Assembly: GCF_901933205.1 (NCBI RefSeq)
Contig: NC_044600.1
Coordinates: 4,254,501 to 4,318,500 of the forward strand
Length of the DNA stretch: 64,000 nucleotides
DNA from: Camarhynchus parvulus
Taxonomy: Eukaryota > Chordata > Aves > Passeriformes > Thraupidae
Direction: 5' to 3'
Positions 39,673-53,143 of the stretch are shown in pieces (positions within the stretch are counted from its first letter, which is position 1; every line of letters starts with the position of its first letter). A model generated the notes under the pieces. It did not search any database. It was not told where the DNA came from and saw only the letters and a program-made list of their open reading frames with translations. Made by a program: the position numbers and the translations under genes.

Positions 39673-40264
39673 ATTTTCATTTTCACTTTCATCTTTTTAT
39701 TTTCCTCACCATCCTTCTCAGCCTCATCCTAATGCAAATCGAGGACCTTATTTGTATGCAATACTTTAATTTCAAGCCCTGTAAGATGACACTGTTAAAT
39801 ATTTGCACTGTGTATTTTTACCAGCAGATTCTTCATCAGCCACAGATTTCTGCAGCAGCAAATTTCAGCTGAAGTCAACGGGCACAGGTTTCTAACTGCC
39901 ACATAGAATTTCAGTTTTCTTCCTGAATGACCTGCTTAGAATAATTAGCTTTTTTCCTTATGCTGAGCTGACAGCTACCTGGGAAACAGCAGGTGCTCTC
40001 AATGTTAATAATGCTGTGCAGCCCAAGGCCCTTTTCCTTAAATTCTTAGCATAAAGAAGATTGCAGCAAAGTCATATTTGTTGAATAAATTGTGAAGATG
40101 TTTCAGCTTAACAGAATCATAGAGGAAATCAAAATACACAAAGCAAGGAAAAGAGAATTAATATTGTATTTTCCCAGAGGCTTTGCTTCACCAAGTGCCT
40201 GGTTTGTGGCGCTGAGATCTGTAAATGATTCCTGGTTAATGCTGGGCTGTGAATTAGTGATGAC

Positions 40265-40277
40265 CCAGCAGAGGGCT
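40265..40277 (+). promoter_or_regulatory. CTCF-like motif (plus orientation)
   Basis: CCAGCAGAGGGCT matches the CTCF core CCASYAGRKGGCR at 12 of 13 positions; only the last base differs. It lies in otherwise unremarkable intronic DNA. Together with the minus-strand motif at 58910-58922 it would be in convergent orientation around the CNKSR2 start. Occupancy cannot be judged from sequence. Confidence 0.4.
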
Positions 40278-40429
40278 TGGCTGCAGACAGGAATGTTCTC
40301 CATGGCCTGGGGATAGCTCAGCACAGTCTTGGGATGGAGAATCCTCAGGAGATTTTTGTTATGGGGGTTTTTGGAAGGAATTTTGTCTGAGTTAGACATG
40401 GGACCTCTGAATTGTTTTTGAATATGTGG

Positions 40430-40885
40430 TTTATTTTTTTTTATCTTCTACATAGACAGGAAGGGTGAGTTTGGCTCACATCTTCACTCCATGGTTCAGA
40501 AGGTCACAAGCCCTCTAGTTACAAGACCTTTTAAGGATTTATTGACCAATAACACACTGCCAACAGGGATATTTATGCTTTTGACCCAATCCTTAAATAT
40601 TTTGTCTTAGGGACCCATGCTACAGCGTAAGCTTTCTTAGCCAATCATGTTATGACGCACAAATCTGCATGTTATGACATACAGTACCTCATTCTAAACT
40701 CTTTGTTTACCTTTTGTAACTATTTTCACTTTTTCTATACCCTAAACCCTGAAACTCTAAACTTTCTTCCACTTTTAGAGAGCTGTGGGGTATAAGAGGG
40801 ACAGGAAGGTTCCATTCCAGAGGGGAGCACATGGAGCACTCCTGAAGGCCTCAATTCTATCATTAAAAAGACTTTTCCCTTGTAT
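40430..40885 (+). mobile_element. Possible LTR or LTR remnant (ends uncertain)
   Basis: A TATAAG box (40791-40796) is followed 71 bp later by an ATTAAA poly(A)-type signal (40862-40867) and a T/G-rich stretch, as in a short R-U5. The sequence before it (TTAGCCAATCATGTTATGAC, ACCTCATTCTAAACTC) has a CCAAT box and resembles an avian LTR U3 as I remember such sequences. No TG/CA ends or target duplication were settled, so this may be an old LTR or a chance arrangement. Confidence 0.4.
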
Positions 40886-42030
40886 TTTTGCAACAATTAT
40901 CTAATGATTTCCAACCCATATGCTTGTACCAGATGTCTGAACCTTCACAGGCCAGATCATATTTATTCCTTCAGACAAACCACTTCATATTACTTAGTAA
41001 TAATTCTCAGGATCATTATTATCATTCTCATCACTTCAAATCCAAACACAGCAAATATGATGAATAACATGCTTCAAATTTCCCCCTTGATTAATGGGCT
41101 GTGTGTGTGCACAAAAACTCTTCAGTCTGCAAGATGTGATTTCCCTGGTGAAGCCATTCTAGCCAGATCTTTCCTGCACTGTGGAACAAATGAAATTCTG
41201 AAATGACAGCACCCAAAATGAAACTTTCCTGTGGTACAGATGCTAAAGGTATTAATTTCCATTTCTCTGCACTTCCCTGTGCTTTCCTGTCATTATTAAT
41301 AATTTTTACTCTTAAAATACTTGTGGAATACCTGCAAAAGGCTTGTGAAATACCTGTAAAACTCAGAACCTTTACTTGCATCACTTGGTTTGCACTTCAG
41401 CCCCTCAGAACTCTCTCTGCCCCTTTAGCAATCCAAACCCAATGAAACCCTGGAGTTTTGCTATATTCCAGAGCCAAAAAAGAGTTAATAGTGCACCATG
41501 CAGATAAGGTTGTCATTACCCCTTGACAGTAAATATTGCTTTGTGCCAGGTTAGCTGATGTGATAAGGAGCAGAACCTCCCAGCAGCAGGATGCTGATAA
41601 TGATCCCAGAGCCTCTCATCCAGCAGCTCTGAGCTCCTGCAGGCAATGCCATCCCCTCCTGAAATGCAGCACAGACACAACGTGCCTGTCCATTAGAACA
41701 GAGTCTTGTGCCCTGCTCGATGGATGATGCAGCGCCACCCTCCCCCGGGGTCTGCACGAGGGGACCAGGCCACAGCTTTTAACTTTGTTTTTCAAAGCAT
41801 TCTGGCTGCTTTCCATCACCCCAGCCTGCTGGAATCTGTTTGGATCACACTTTGATCAGGGTAAAAATGGAAATACCACCATGATGGCTTGGTTTAATAG
41901 GGATTTAGAAAAATGATCAGTTTCTGAGCTGTAAATCCCATATTTACCTTTACATCAGCGTGTCCATTTCTAATTTGATGTTCTGCAAACCAGTGTCAGT
42001 GCACCTGTACACAAACAGTGCTTTTCACTT
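40886..42030. other. Unique intronic DNA, no gene seen
   Basis: No exon, RNA gene or transposon recognised before the next CR1. Confidence 0.4.
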
Positions 42031-42312
42031 CATAGAATCACCGAATCCCAGAATTATTTGGGTTGGAAGGGACCTTAAAGCTCATCCCCTTTCACCCCTG
42101 CCATGGCAGGGACACCTTCCCCTATCCCAGGTTGCTCCAAGCCCTTTCCAACCTGGCCTTGGGCATTTCCAGGGGCAGCCACAGCTGCTCTGGGCACCTG
42201 TGCTGGGGTCTGCCCACGCTCACAGCCAGGAATTCCTTCCCAATATCCCATTTAAATCTCCCTTGATTCAGCTCAAAGCCATTCCCCCTGTCCTGGTACT
42301 AAATGCCCTTGT
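42031..42312 (-). mobile_element. CR1 LINE 3' end, best-preserved copy
   Basis: On plus it begins CATAGAATCACCGAATCCCAG, the antisense of the CR1 terminal repeat. It continues TTTGGGTTGGAAGGGACCTT, CCTGCCATGGCAGGGACACC, TTGCTCCAAGCCC and CAGGGGCAGCCACAGCTGCT. It ends in ATTCCCCCTGTCCTGGTAC and AAATGCCCTTG. Length is about 280 bp, a typical truncated 3' piece without reverse transcriptase. Confidence 0.92.
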
Positions 42313-45308
42313 TTAATTAAAAATTTCAGTTGCATATTTGCCTCTGTGTCTTTTATCAGAAGTCATTGCAGCACTTGTCCACAGCAGTCCCAGACTGCCA
42401 CATCTTTTTTTTTCAATTTCTAGGATTTCTAGAGAGGTTTTGTTTCAATTCCTGTTGGTATCCTCCTCATCTATAAGCATTTATTGATTTTTAGAGCCAA
42501 ACCAACAAGTAAAAACACAGGAGTGGGAAACAGGAATTGCAAAGAGGCAAAATGGAAGATAATGGAGGTTGGAAATGAGGCTGGCTTTAACAAGCTCTGC
42601 TTTAACAAACTGCTGTAACAAACTCTGCTTCCTTGCTTGTTAAAATTGGTTCTATCAAGACAACCCTTGGCAGATCACTATAATTTTTAAAATTAAAAAA
42701 AAAAAAACAGACTACACCAGTGCATGACTGCACTGTGATCTAAAGCGTCCCTCAAGAATATCTCCTAATTAAACTGCTTGATCAGTTTTATTACCTTACT
42801 CAGTGCAGCCAGCCTGCAGGAGGGACTGACACTTCTGTGGCAAGGATCCTGCACTGCAAGAGTGGATTTCTTTTCAGAGCTCTCTCTCTCTCACCAGCCT
42901 GATTTTTGGGTCAGGTTTACCTGTGTGTGAGGTTCACTAAAACAAGCTTAACTTCAGCCAGGTTTAGGAGACATATTGCAGAAAATTTAAAACCAAAAAA
43001 CGCTCTTCTTCTTGTGTTTTATGGTGCAAGGGGTGTCAGAGCCACTGGGATTGAGAACAACACAGATCACAGAGCAGCCCAACTGTAAATACTGTGGAAT
43101 TCCTGATTCTTCAGAAAAAATCTCAGTTACTGTCCCATTCCTAAGATTATTACAGGAGATTAAGGAAGACAACATAAGTTGCTTTCAAATACAAAATTTC
43201 CAGTACTTTTGAGGCATCTTATGAATTTATCTCAGAGCATAACTGATCATCTAGATATGCAAATCAAGATTGTTTGCCAAAAGCCCTTGACTACAGGAAG
43301 TGGTAAAGTGTCCTTCAGACCAAAATAGTATGAAATAATCTTACCTTCAAACTCTTCTGCTCTTCTTGGATGTTTTTGGAAACCTGGATTATTTTTAACT
43401 CTCCAAAGAATCACAGTTCCCGTTTCAAAATGTATTTGGCCAATATTTTAACATACCTACTACATGGTACTTTTTCTTTTTTTATTCTGAGAAATTTATG
43501 GGTTTTCTCTGCACCAAATCTTAATTATGCAAATTCTGTTATCATTTTGGGAATGCTTAGTCATGGAGCTTCATTACCATGTTTTTGGGGATGGTAACTG
43601 TGGAGTAGAGAAAGACAGTGGCTCCAGAAGAATTAGTGATGGTCTGACAGTCAAATATAAATTTTTCTGGGACATCCTGAACTGCTCCAAATGGATAATA
43701 ATTATGTTATCCGGCATGGATGCCTACTAGGGTTAACCATAGGTGCAATTGATATTTTCCTGCTCTTCCACCACTGTTGGTTATTTCACGATGAGGACAA
43801 ACAGAGACTGTTCCAGGCTTTACCATTGTGCTACAAGGGTTCATTTTGTCCTTTTATGTGACAGCCTGCCAGTTTACAGGCAAAAACAATAAAAAAAAGG
43901 AAATATTATCTATCATTTTCCCCTGGAAAGATGGGATATTAATGAGATTTGAAAGAATAATTTGATGAGAATTTCAGCAATTCAAATCAAGTATGACATT
44001 GGAGGGTGAAAGGAAAGCAAAGAGCACTGGGGTGAGTCCTGGCAGGCTGACAGTGCACAGAACTGGGCAGCTTTGGTTCACCTGGAATTCCTGCCTGCAT
44101 GTCCTGACAGGGAAGCTGGAGATCTATCAACCTCATAATGGGATATTTAAACCCCTTTGATAAAATGGCAAAGGTTATGTGGAATTAACCCATTCCAAAA
44201 GCCAAGGTTCCTCATCTACCAGCATCCTTTTATTCTAAAAGTTGATCATAAAAGAAAATGGAAATATAGAAAATGTTTTAAGAAGAAACTCCGCTGGTTT
44301 GATACCAGAGGAGACCTTCTTAATGAAGAAACTACAGATCTACCTTCAAATAAATAAAATGTGGCCAGGGGGGACACACAAAGAGCCATCCACAGAAAAT
44401 GGGGAATAGAAAACTCCTTTCCACGTGCTGAGTGATATTGATGGCTCTTGGAATGATTCACAGATTGAATTAAAACACTTCCATTGCAGGATCATTTGAG
44501 CAATTTGGTTTTTAGTTAAAGTATTGCCTCATTGCTGATATGCAAATAATGATTGCTGCTGCTGCCACAAAAGGCATTGATAATTTGGTCTGAGAATTGT
44601 CAGATAAACAAGAAATAGTTAATATGATGTCCCAGTGTATGTTTCTGTCAGCAGGTGATGGCTTCCTCAGCACATTTCCCAAAGTTTTTAAGTCCACTTA
44701 TGAAGGATTTGAGAAGGATCTTCCTCCATTTTCCAAGATTTTGTTTTTAGCTTAACCTTTAAGTTTATCTTTCTTTTTCTATCCAATGTGGAAATTTCCT
44801 GGCTATTATTCTAATTTATCTTTTTGTTACTGAGATAATTCTTTGTTACATTTCTTGATGGATTATTCACTAACTCTTTTCCTTCTCTAGGGTTTATTTC
44901 TGCAAGAACAGCATTGCTGAGCTACTGCCCTAAGTGCATCCATTTCTTTCTATGTGACATTCAAGTAATGAATACTCTAAACTCTGTTGGTTCTGAACTT
45001 CTCTTACATGGCTCTACCTGTTCCCTCCAACCACATGATACAAATGCAAATTTCAAGGGTTGTTTCTTTGCTTTCAGTGTCTTTTTCCTCTGTAAACTAC
45101 AAAGTTGGGGTTTTTAGTAACTAAGGGAGTTTCTCAGTGTGGCTTGGCAATGAACAATTGAAATCTCTTGACAATGGGCAATTAAATTCTCTCTCAGTGT
45201 TCAGGAATTGAGGGCATTTTCAGGATGGTGCTGAGTGATCAGTGACAGATGCCTGCAGAGGCCTCTCCTGGATTTAGGAATGTGCAGCACATTCCTGTGT
45301 AAACTCGT
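42313..45308. other. Unique intronic DNA, no gene seen
   Basis: No exon or RNA gene recognised. A 12-A run sits near 42697. A diverged tandem duplication of about 27 bp (AATGAACAATTGAAATCTC / AATGGGCAATTAAATTCTC) is visible near 45149-45200. Confidence 0.4.
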
Positions 45309-45478
45309 GGGATCCCAGACTGGTTTGGGTGGGAAGGGACCTTAAAGCCCATCCAGTGCCACCCCTGCCATGGCAGGGACACCTTCCCCTGTCCCTGGGT
45401 GCTCCAAGCCCTGTCCAGCCTGGCCTGGGACATTCCAGGGATGCTTCAGCCAAAACTTCTCTGGGCAGACTGTGCCTC
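45309..45478 (-). mobile_element. CR1 LINE 3'-end fragment
   Basis: The antisense CR1 order is clear: GGATCCCAGACTGGTTTGGG, GGAAGGGACCTTAAAGCCCA, CCTGCCATGGCAGGGACACC, GTGCTCCAAGCCCTGTCCAG and CATTCCAGGGATGC. It degrades after the TTCTCTGGGCA block. Confidence 0.88.
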
Positions 45479-48400
45479 CCTCTCCACTGGACAGGATTTC
45501 ATTATTGGATACCACTGCTTCTCCCAGGGAAGCAGCATTTCATGGGCTGAAAGAGACCTGAGCAGCATCCAGGCTATTCACAGGAGATTTTAATGAAGAA
45601 TCAGTGAAACAGCAACATTTGCCTTCTTCCAGCTGCCACCTAAAGCTCCCAGGAGCTGTGCTTGGCTTCTTGAGCCCGGTGGTTTTCAGCTCCCCTGGGA
45701 TTTTGGATGCACTTCACTTCCAAATCGCTGCAGTCCTCTCCAAGATACTCAAAGCTAGAAAAATTTGACGTTAAATGAGCAAATTCCTTCACAATCTAAT
45801 GTTTATTGTCCATCTCATTATGAATGAGGCAAGAAAAATGCTGCTGGAGAGAAATGTGAATAAAGAGGAGAGAGGCCAAAAGGGAATGGGGGAAGCTGGT
45901 GGGGAGAGAGAGAAGTAAAACATGCTTTAATTCAGGTGCTCATTGGCATGTCTGAGCTGTCAGGCTGGCACCCCTGTCTGCCTGTACTCAGAGAGTTTTC
46001 CACGTAAAAGAAGCAGATGTGCCAAATGAATCTTTTCTAGAGCTGTAGCAGTTTCAGCACACTTATAAAAAATGAAATTTCTGCCTTAGGAACTCCTGGA
46101 ATCCCCACACTTTTTCTAGGCTTTGTTTGGTGCTTAGAATGAAAGAGATGGACATATTTGTAGGGAATAAAGCTGAATGTATTTTGTAAAATTACTGCCT
46201 GCTACGTTTTATTTCAAACATGCCACCTACGTTGGAACTAAAAATGCTCCACAGTCTTTTTATAATTCATCTTTGCTGGAAAACAGTTGGTGGAGAATTT
46301 GAGTAGGAAAACCCAAACATTGCAGTGGCCTTGAATCCTCCTGAGCACTTCTTTGCAGAGGGTCAGTGAGGATATGTTTTGGGAGCGGTTTGAGTGTTAG
46401 TTAATCAGAAATAATTTCATTTTGATTCATCACTAGAGCCCTTCACAAATACAACCCCATAATTTTTACCTCTCTCTGAATCCTCTAAGAGTAACTCCTG
46501 AACCTTCCCTTTCCAGCTCCTGCCCTCACTGCAATGGCATCAGGGAAGAGAAAGTCACGTTCACTAAAAAAACAAAACTGGGAAAGTAGCAATTGCAATT
46601 AGTAATGCAAAGCAGCATTTAGAAAATATCTACAGAATCACTCTGGGTGGAGAGGATGAATGTAGATTATTGCTCAGCAATATTTGATACTACTGTGGTT
46701 AATTCAGTCAAATGGTTCATTTAATATCAAGAGAGTCACTAATTACAGCAGCAGAGCCACAACCTCCATTTCTGTCAGTGTGGCAGGACAGCAGCTCTGA
46801 AAGAATGGCACTAAAAGGACAAACTCTGCCTTTTTTAGCTTTGAAATCTTTGTAGGTGCTAAAACAATTTTGCAAAAGGACAAATCTGAGTTTACTTTTT
46901 GCTTTCCCTTTTTTCCTTCATTGCAAAGAGGAGCACAAGACATTGAACCCCTCAGAATGAGCCCCAAGGAGATTTCTCAGGCAGGAATATTTCCTTACCC
47001 AAGCACAGTGAGCATTTAGAAGCATTCCTTGAGGACAGGCCCAGGGAACAAGGAGCTGCCTTCCCTTGGGGTCTGAGACAGGATGGAAGCAGAGATTTGC
47101 TCCCCCATCTAGGCAGGGTTTTCCATGCACTGAAATGATATTCATAATGTGTTTTTCTGCACAGTCCAATGTTTCTCAAACTGTCTTCCAACCTAGGCAG
47201 CCAGGAATCCTGTAGCACTGAGATGTTCTGCTCTTTTTCTAGGTAATCCACATTTTACAAACTGGTGGCAGTGTCACACACAGAGTTCTGTGTTATGGCA
47301 CATGGGCTGATGTCAACCCTGCCAAAGGAAGGAAAAATTTAGAAATTGGAATGAGCGGGGCAAGAAAATCTGGGAAGAAACCATGAAAGCATCTCATTGC
47401 TGAGGAGGATCCAATGTCTTTGCAGCTTCCTGACACACAGCACCTCATTTAATGTGGTCTGAAAGTGTCATCCACAGCAGCCAACTTATCCTGAATTTTA
47501 CTTCATCAGGTAATTTTACTTCATCACTGTGAGGTAATGGAGAGCTGGAGAAGGCTGAGCTCTCCTGAAATTGCATTTCTACTCTGCCCTCCCTGGGGTG
47601 GTCAGGACTGGGGGGAAGTTGGGGATTTTGCATAAATTTAACACATGGTAAAGGTTACAGGGCCCAGCAAGGCGTGACACATTGTCTGACTGCTGATATT
47701 AAGCTGCGAGACAAAAAAGTAAATTTCTTTACATAATGACCTGAAAGATTAGTTATGCTTGATAAATGTGACTTGAGAGACCTTCCTTGAGCTCAGACCT
47801 TGCTCTGGGAGCAGAATTACATTTCTTAAAAAAGGTCTGAACGTATCTGCTTTACAGATAGGGAAATTTCAGAATACAGTCCTAAATAACCTGATCATAA
47901 ATACAGACCATTAAATTGCTAAATGCTGCTGAAATCTTTTATGGAGATAGTGTTAATCCAGTTGGTTCTTGGAAGATATATAGACCAGTTTCTAATTGGT
48001 CCTCAAAGTGGAGTTAGTGAAAGTCAGGTAATAGTGATAGGGATGCAGAAATACCTCAGCCAAAATAATTTCCATAGAGAATTAGAGATAGACCTGATTC
48101 AGGAAGGTCTTTGTACAACATTTACCTGTGGGCCAGCTGGCAATGACCCCAAGCATGGCTGCAGTCACTGGGAAGACACAGACTGGAGCCATGGGCTCAG
48201 CCATGGTTTTGTTGTCCCTCCAGGCTGCCAGTGGTGCACAAACTGAATTAAAGCTGAATCAAAGCCTTGAGGGCACTGGCTCTGGGTAATCCTGCTCTGT
48301 TTCATACCTCAGCCTCTGGGGCAGGGAGGAATGGGCCCTTTGGGAATGTTGGTGGAAGTGGAGCAGGTCTGGGTTCGCTTCTGGGGCTGCAGCTCTGATG

Positions 48401-48710
48401 ATCACCAGCTCTGCTGCTCTCCTTGTGAAACACAGCAGGAAAACTTCTGAACTTGGGACATTTGGGCATCATCCCCCGTGGTTATTCTGGGAAATGCAAA
48501 CTCTGAAATATCCAGGAGGAAGCCAGAGCTATAATCTCTTTGGGACTTTCCACATTTCAAAGATGAGGGTGATCCCCATGCAAGAAACCATCTCAAGGTC
48601 TTGTCTGAGCTGGTGGAAGCCTTGAGAAGACATTAGGTCACTCTGCTGGGGACAGACTGGGCACAGAAACACTTCCAGAGGGACACTGGAGCTCTTCTCA
48701 GTTGTATTCA
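45479..48710. other. Unique intronic DNA, no gene seen
   Basis: No exon, RNA gene or transposon recognised. The plus-strand open frame 47923-48246 (107 codons) has no family motif that I know. It might be chance, although its A/T-rich start and G/C-rich end are not repeat-derived. Confidence 0.4.
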
Positions 48711-48787
48711 AAACCTCCTACAAAAGGAATGGCCCAACCTGCCTGGACAGCTTATTCCAACACTTAACCGTGCTGAATATTGGGAAC
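48711..48787 (-). mobile_element. Old CR1 fragment (internal 3' region)
   Basis: On plus, ATGGCCCAACCTGCCTGGACAG followed by TTATTCCAACACTTAACC resembles the antisense CR1 block usually read as GGCCCAACCTCCCTGG...CCTGTTCCA...CTTAACCAC. Divergence is high. Confidence 0.5.
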
Positions 48788-51700
48788 TTGTGCCTTGAAA
48801 TCTGACCTTTAGCACTTGCACTGCACAGCTGTCAACTCTGAGGTGAGCTCTGCTGACCCTTTAAAAGCAAACAGCTTACAGCACTCAAGAGTTGTTCACA
48901 AAATTCATTACTGAGGAGCATTAAAGTCCCAAACTTGTGAGAGAAACTGGGGAGGAATTGCAGGCAATTCTGATTCAGTGACTTAGAGACAACTGGAAAT
49001 GTGGTGCCAGTGGAACACAGGAATCCAAGGGGGAGCCACAAGAGCAAATTGTTTGTTTCAGTTGGACAAGTGGCGAGAGCAGAGGAAAACAGTGAAACCT
49101 TTACTTTAGAACAGCTTGGAAATTGAATTCTAATTCTGCATTTGTGGCTCAGGTCTCTCCCAAACCTATTTGTCTTCAGAAAGAGCTGAAAAGATGCTAT
49201 AAAACCTACATTTTTCTAAATAAGGGATGACCTCAGTTATCCACTCCAGTTTCAAATTGCATCTGGTGGAATTGTGCCCCTGCATTATGGGATGCTGAGG
49301 TCAGGAGGCGGATCAGGGAAGCCCAGCATCCCCCAGCTCAGCACCCACAGGGTGAGACAGGATCACAGTGCATCCCAGTGTGCTTCCTGCACGTTCTGAG
49401 GTTTGATAAACATCATGTCCTGCACAGAGAGGAGGCTCCCTGGCTGTGGCACTGCTCCAGCACAGGTACTGATCTAATGGGCAGCGGAGGAAGAGGGAGA
49501 GGGGTTTGCCGGAGCCCGGCAATGTGCCGGGAATGTTAACGAGTCCTCTCACGTCATCATCCTCCCCTCCCTCCCTCCCTGCCTTCCCTTTCATGAGCCA
49601 GCCTGAAATCAGGGAATTACATGCTAAGGAAAACCCTTCAGCTAAACATATAATTATTCTGCACAGGATCAGTGCAGCATAGTTAATCAGTTTACCAACT
49701 GAATTAATTTTTATTTTTTTTATGTCTGCATCTCCTGTTGAGGGTGCAGAAATTCTGGATTTAAAGGGGAAAAAATGGCTCGCAGTTGTGAAATGAGTAT
49801 CTACAGCAGACCATTTATTAGGAGAGAAACCTCCACTGCAGGCTGTTTTGGCAGACAAACCTGTCAGTCCCCAGGACTTTGAATCACTGACTCTGTGTGG
49901 AGTTATTACAGGTACTTAAGGAATAGCTGGTTTCCCATTTTAATTTTCAGCTGTTCAATAACACTGCATTCTCTGAAAGTTACAGCAGTATTTCATTGCA
50001 TTGTGTTTCATTTCATTTCCTCGGACTGCTCTGAAAAGTGAGTATTTATTTGGACAGAGGTGTCACTTCCCTGTAAATGAGTTCACATTTTAAATGACCT
50101 ACTTGTAAACTGCTCCCCTCAGGAAGTACAACATCTCCAATGCTCCTGCTTGTAAAAGTACAGAGAACTCCCCTCAGATTTTGCCTCCAATGAAACACAA
50201 ACTCTCACCTTTTGTTAATTCAGTAAGACATCCTAGCTCCCCTCTGCACCCCAAACTCTGTACAGGACTGCCCTGCTCAGTTAAAGGGTTAAAATGGATG
50301 GGTTTGGGTTTGGCTGATGACCTGCAAAGTGCCTCTGCATTTCACAGAGAGCTCCTGTGCCAAAAAGCAACCAAAATCCCCAGGTAAAGCATTCCAGATG
50401 CACATCTTGGAGGGCAGCTTGCCATTTTCTCCCATTAATATGTTAAACCTAATCCAGGGAAAATCGACCAGTTAGAAACCACTCTGAGCCTGAAGGCACT
50501 GGGGAGCTTTATGGGTAATGTTTGTTTTCCAATGGGGAAATCTGAGCAAGGCAAAGGTTTTTCCTAAAAATCTCTTTCTTTTGGGTCCATAGAAAACATC
50601 CCCAGGAAAACAGGTAAGTTATGTAAGAAATGGCTGTAACCAGGGAAAACACCTGAAAACCATTTGGAGAGCTTTAAAATGTTGGAAAATTTGGGGGGAA
50701 AAAAAGGAATACTGACTAAAAACTGTTGCTAAAAATACCTCCCCAGTTAATGTTGTCAGCTCCTTTGAAACCTTCCCTTTTAACCACAGCGCTGCATCTG
50801 CTAAACTTAACAAAATATGTTTGTATAGAGACAAAAGTATGCAGAGTTTTAACTTCTAGAACCCCTGAGAGCCTCAGGAATGAATTTCCCCAGACTTGCA
50901 TGGCCTTTTCAGGTTGTCCACACCATCAGATGCTGTTCCCTAATTGAATTCCAGTTGAGTGCGCTCCCGAGAAGGGAGCTGGGGATAAATACAAGATGCC
51001 AACTTGTCATTACAATGTTCCTTAAAGCCTACCAATTTTTACTTTTTTGGCAAGTAACATTTCCTAAAGGAAAAGAACAGAAGGGTGTCTCCTCTTGTGG
51101 GGGGGGCTCAGGCTGCAGCTGCTGCTCTCATGGGATGCTGTAACCAGGACACGTTCTGGGGACCTGGGTCTCAAGCCATTAACATCATTTTTGTGGCTTC
51201 CTTCCATCTTCTCTACAGTTATTTGATGCTTCTGGTACGCACTGCTAGTTAGTTTCAAAGCATGGGCTTTGCTAACAGATTTTAGGAGTAAGTTCTAATG
51301 GCTTCAAGGGATATGATAAATGCAAGTTTTAAAAGTGGGTTGCCATCATTTCCCTGTGAAATGTCATTTACAATCTCCACAAATAAAACTAATTGTCTAC
51401 ACATTTTTAAGCCCCCCAAAGGTATATTACAGAGGCAATATTTGTTCCATTGTTTATTAACATGTTGCTATCTACAGTCAAGATAATACTCATTCCTAAA
51501 GTGGTAATTTTTTGAAAGTGTCTTTAATTTATCTCTTGATGCTGTGAAAGAAGTGACCTTTCAGAAGAGAAGAGCTACATAAAATCTACCTTATCACTGC
51601 CAATCACTGCCTGTGCAGACCTTCAGCCTCCCTGGCACATGGATTCAGCACAGTGACTGCAGCCAACAGAGCTGAGCTGCACAACACATGGAAATTACAG

Positions 51701-53059
51701 GCAAACAGTGGCCACAGTTGGGCAATTTTTGCAAAGTAAGGTAGTTATAAGTAGTTTTAAACCGACTCTGGTCTGTCATTTGTGTGGGTTAGGTCTTTCC
51801 TTTGGCTGCAGCTGAACAATGCATCTGCAAAGGGATAAAAAGGAGGCTTGTAATGTTAATGTGGGGGAAATGGACAAAATGTGCAACTTTCCTGTTTGTG
51901 GATGTGCAGCTCATGCTACCAAGGAAAATATCAACGTTGTGAATACTTAATGTTCACTGCATTATATTTACTAATGCTTGAACACAGAGCACTGACAATG
52001 CTGCCTACTCCAGATATCCCTGTGGATGGTGCACTGTGCAGGCTGGTATGGAAATCCAACTGTCAGGCAACTCCAGACATGTAAAAACCTGCTGCTTGTG
52101 TGACCTTCCTCCACTGCACATCATGGATTGCTGCTCCCCAGTATGTAATAATTTTGCCTCAGAAAAGATAAAAAAGTAGCAGGAAGTAATTTTAAATTTA
52201 GCAACAAGTATTCTACATGTTTTGACACTTCATTTACACTATAATTCAAGTAAGGAGTTAAATTAGCAGAGGGATCTGTCCACTTTTTAACTCTTTTATG
52301 TACTGGAAAGGAAAGTGTGGGTCAGAAAACTCCTCTGCAAATACATTAGGATTTGCTATCATCTAATGACATTGGAGCCTGGGAATCAATTCTATATCTA
52401 AAGGTTCAGGATCCATCCCAATGACCTGCTTAAACCCTCCCAATTACCCCGAGTTCCCTAACACCTGAGAAACAAAGTACATCCATTCCCCCAGACACCG
52501 TTTGCTTCACAAGACTCTGTGCTTGTAGAGGAATAATTAGCTGATAATGGCAACGTGTCTGATGAGCACCAAAACAGCCCAATTTCAGCGAAGTGTGGAG
52601 ATGCAGCTCAGCAAAATGAGATCAGACCCATTCCCCTATTAATGAGAATACTTTGAAAGCCTTAAGGACATTCAAGTGGGCATCCAATTCAACCCTCCCA
52701 TAGAGTTCGGTCATCACACTACAGGAATCATTTCCACGAGTAACCTACACCCCAAATTTGCACCTCTTCTCCTTATATAACAACGATCCCCCGTGGCTGG
52801 AATGATTTGTCTCAAAGACAGGCAGCTCATCAGAAGCACTGTATAACAACACTAATGCATCCCACTGTGGGAATACAGTGGGGGCAATTCTCCCCCCCTC
52901 CACTCCGCAGAAATTTAAACCACTTATCATGAGAACAATCCCTCGCCCTCCCATCCATCCCGGTCTGTTTGCAGCACAGCCGAGCATTGTCAGGCAAAAC
53001 ATGTCACAGCTGACGGCTGTGTTGTGAAGCTGCGAATGTGCAGGGAAATCATCATTCCT
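48788..53059. other. Intronic DNA near the gene start; candidate regulatory stretch at 49.4-49.9 kb
   Basis: No second exon is recognised. The part 49470-49570 carries several CpGs and a GC palindrome (separate entry). A 181-codon frame on minus (49313-49858) spans it but has no family motif. The remainder is unique sequence. Confidence 0.45.
49515..49531. promoter_or_regulatory. CpG-bearing GC palindrome, candidate regulatory element
   Basis: CCCGGCA (49515-49521) and TGCCGGG (49525-49531) are perfect inverted arms around ATG. About 25-30 bases to the right is TCACGTCATC, a CRE/ATF-like word. Several CpGs survive within about 80 bp, unusual for methylated intron DNA and suggestive of an unmethylated or selected element. 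The factor is not identified. Confidence 0.35.
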
Positions 53060-53143
53060 GTCAAGTTATCCCGGCGAGTTTCCCCGCTCAGCCCTGCGCC
53101 TTCCACTGCCGCGGACGCGGAGCCTCGGACGCGCGGCTGGGCA
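53060..53143. promoter_or_regulatory. CpG-rich segment at the start of intron 1
   Basis: The stretch contains about ten CpGs in 85 bp, including GCCGCGGACGCGG and GACGCGCGGC. It lies about 550 bp downstream of the coding exon. It is probably the downstream shoulder of the CNKSR2 promoter CpG island, and could hold an alternative start site. Confidence 0.5.

Noticed and set aside
47923..48246. 107-codon plus-strand frame
   Set aside because: No motif or family that I recognise and no splice or promoter context; insufficient to call a gene.
49336..49360. REST/RE1-like start TCAGCACC
   Set aside because: The second half of the RE1 consensus (GGACAGCGCC) is not present.
49313..49858. 181-codon minus-strand frame
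   Set aside because: No recognisable protein family; open length can result from conserved noncoding or GC-rich sequence. Kept only as a regulatory candidate.
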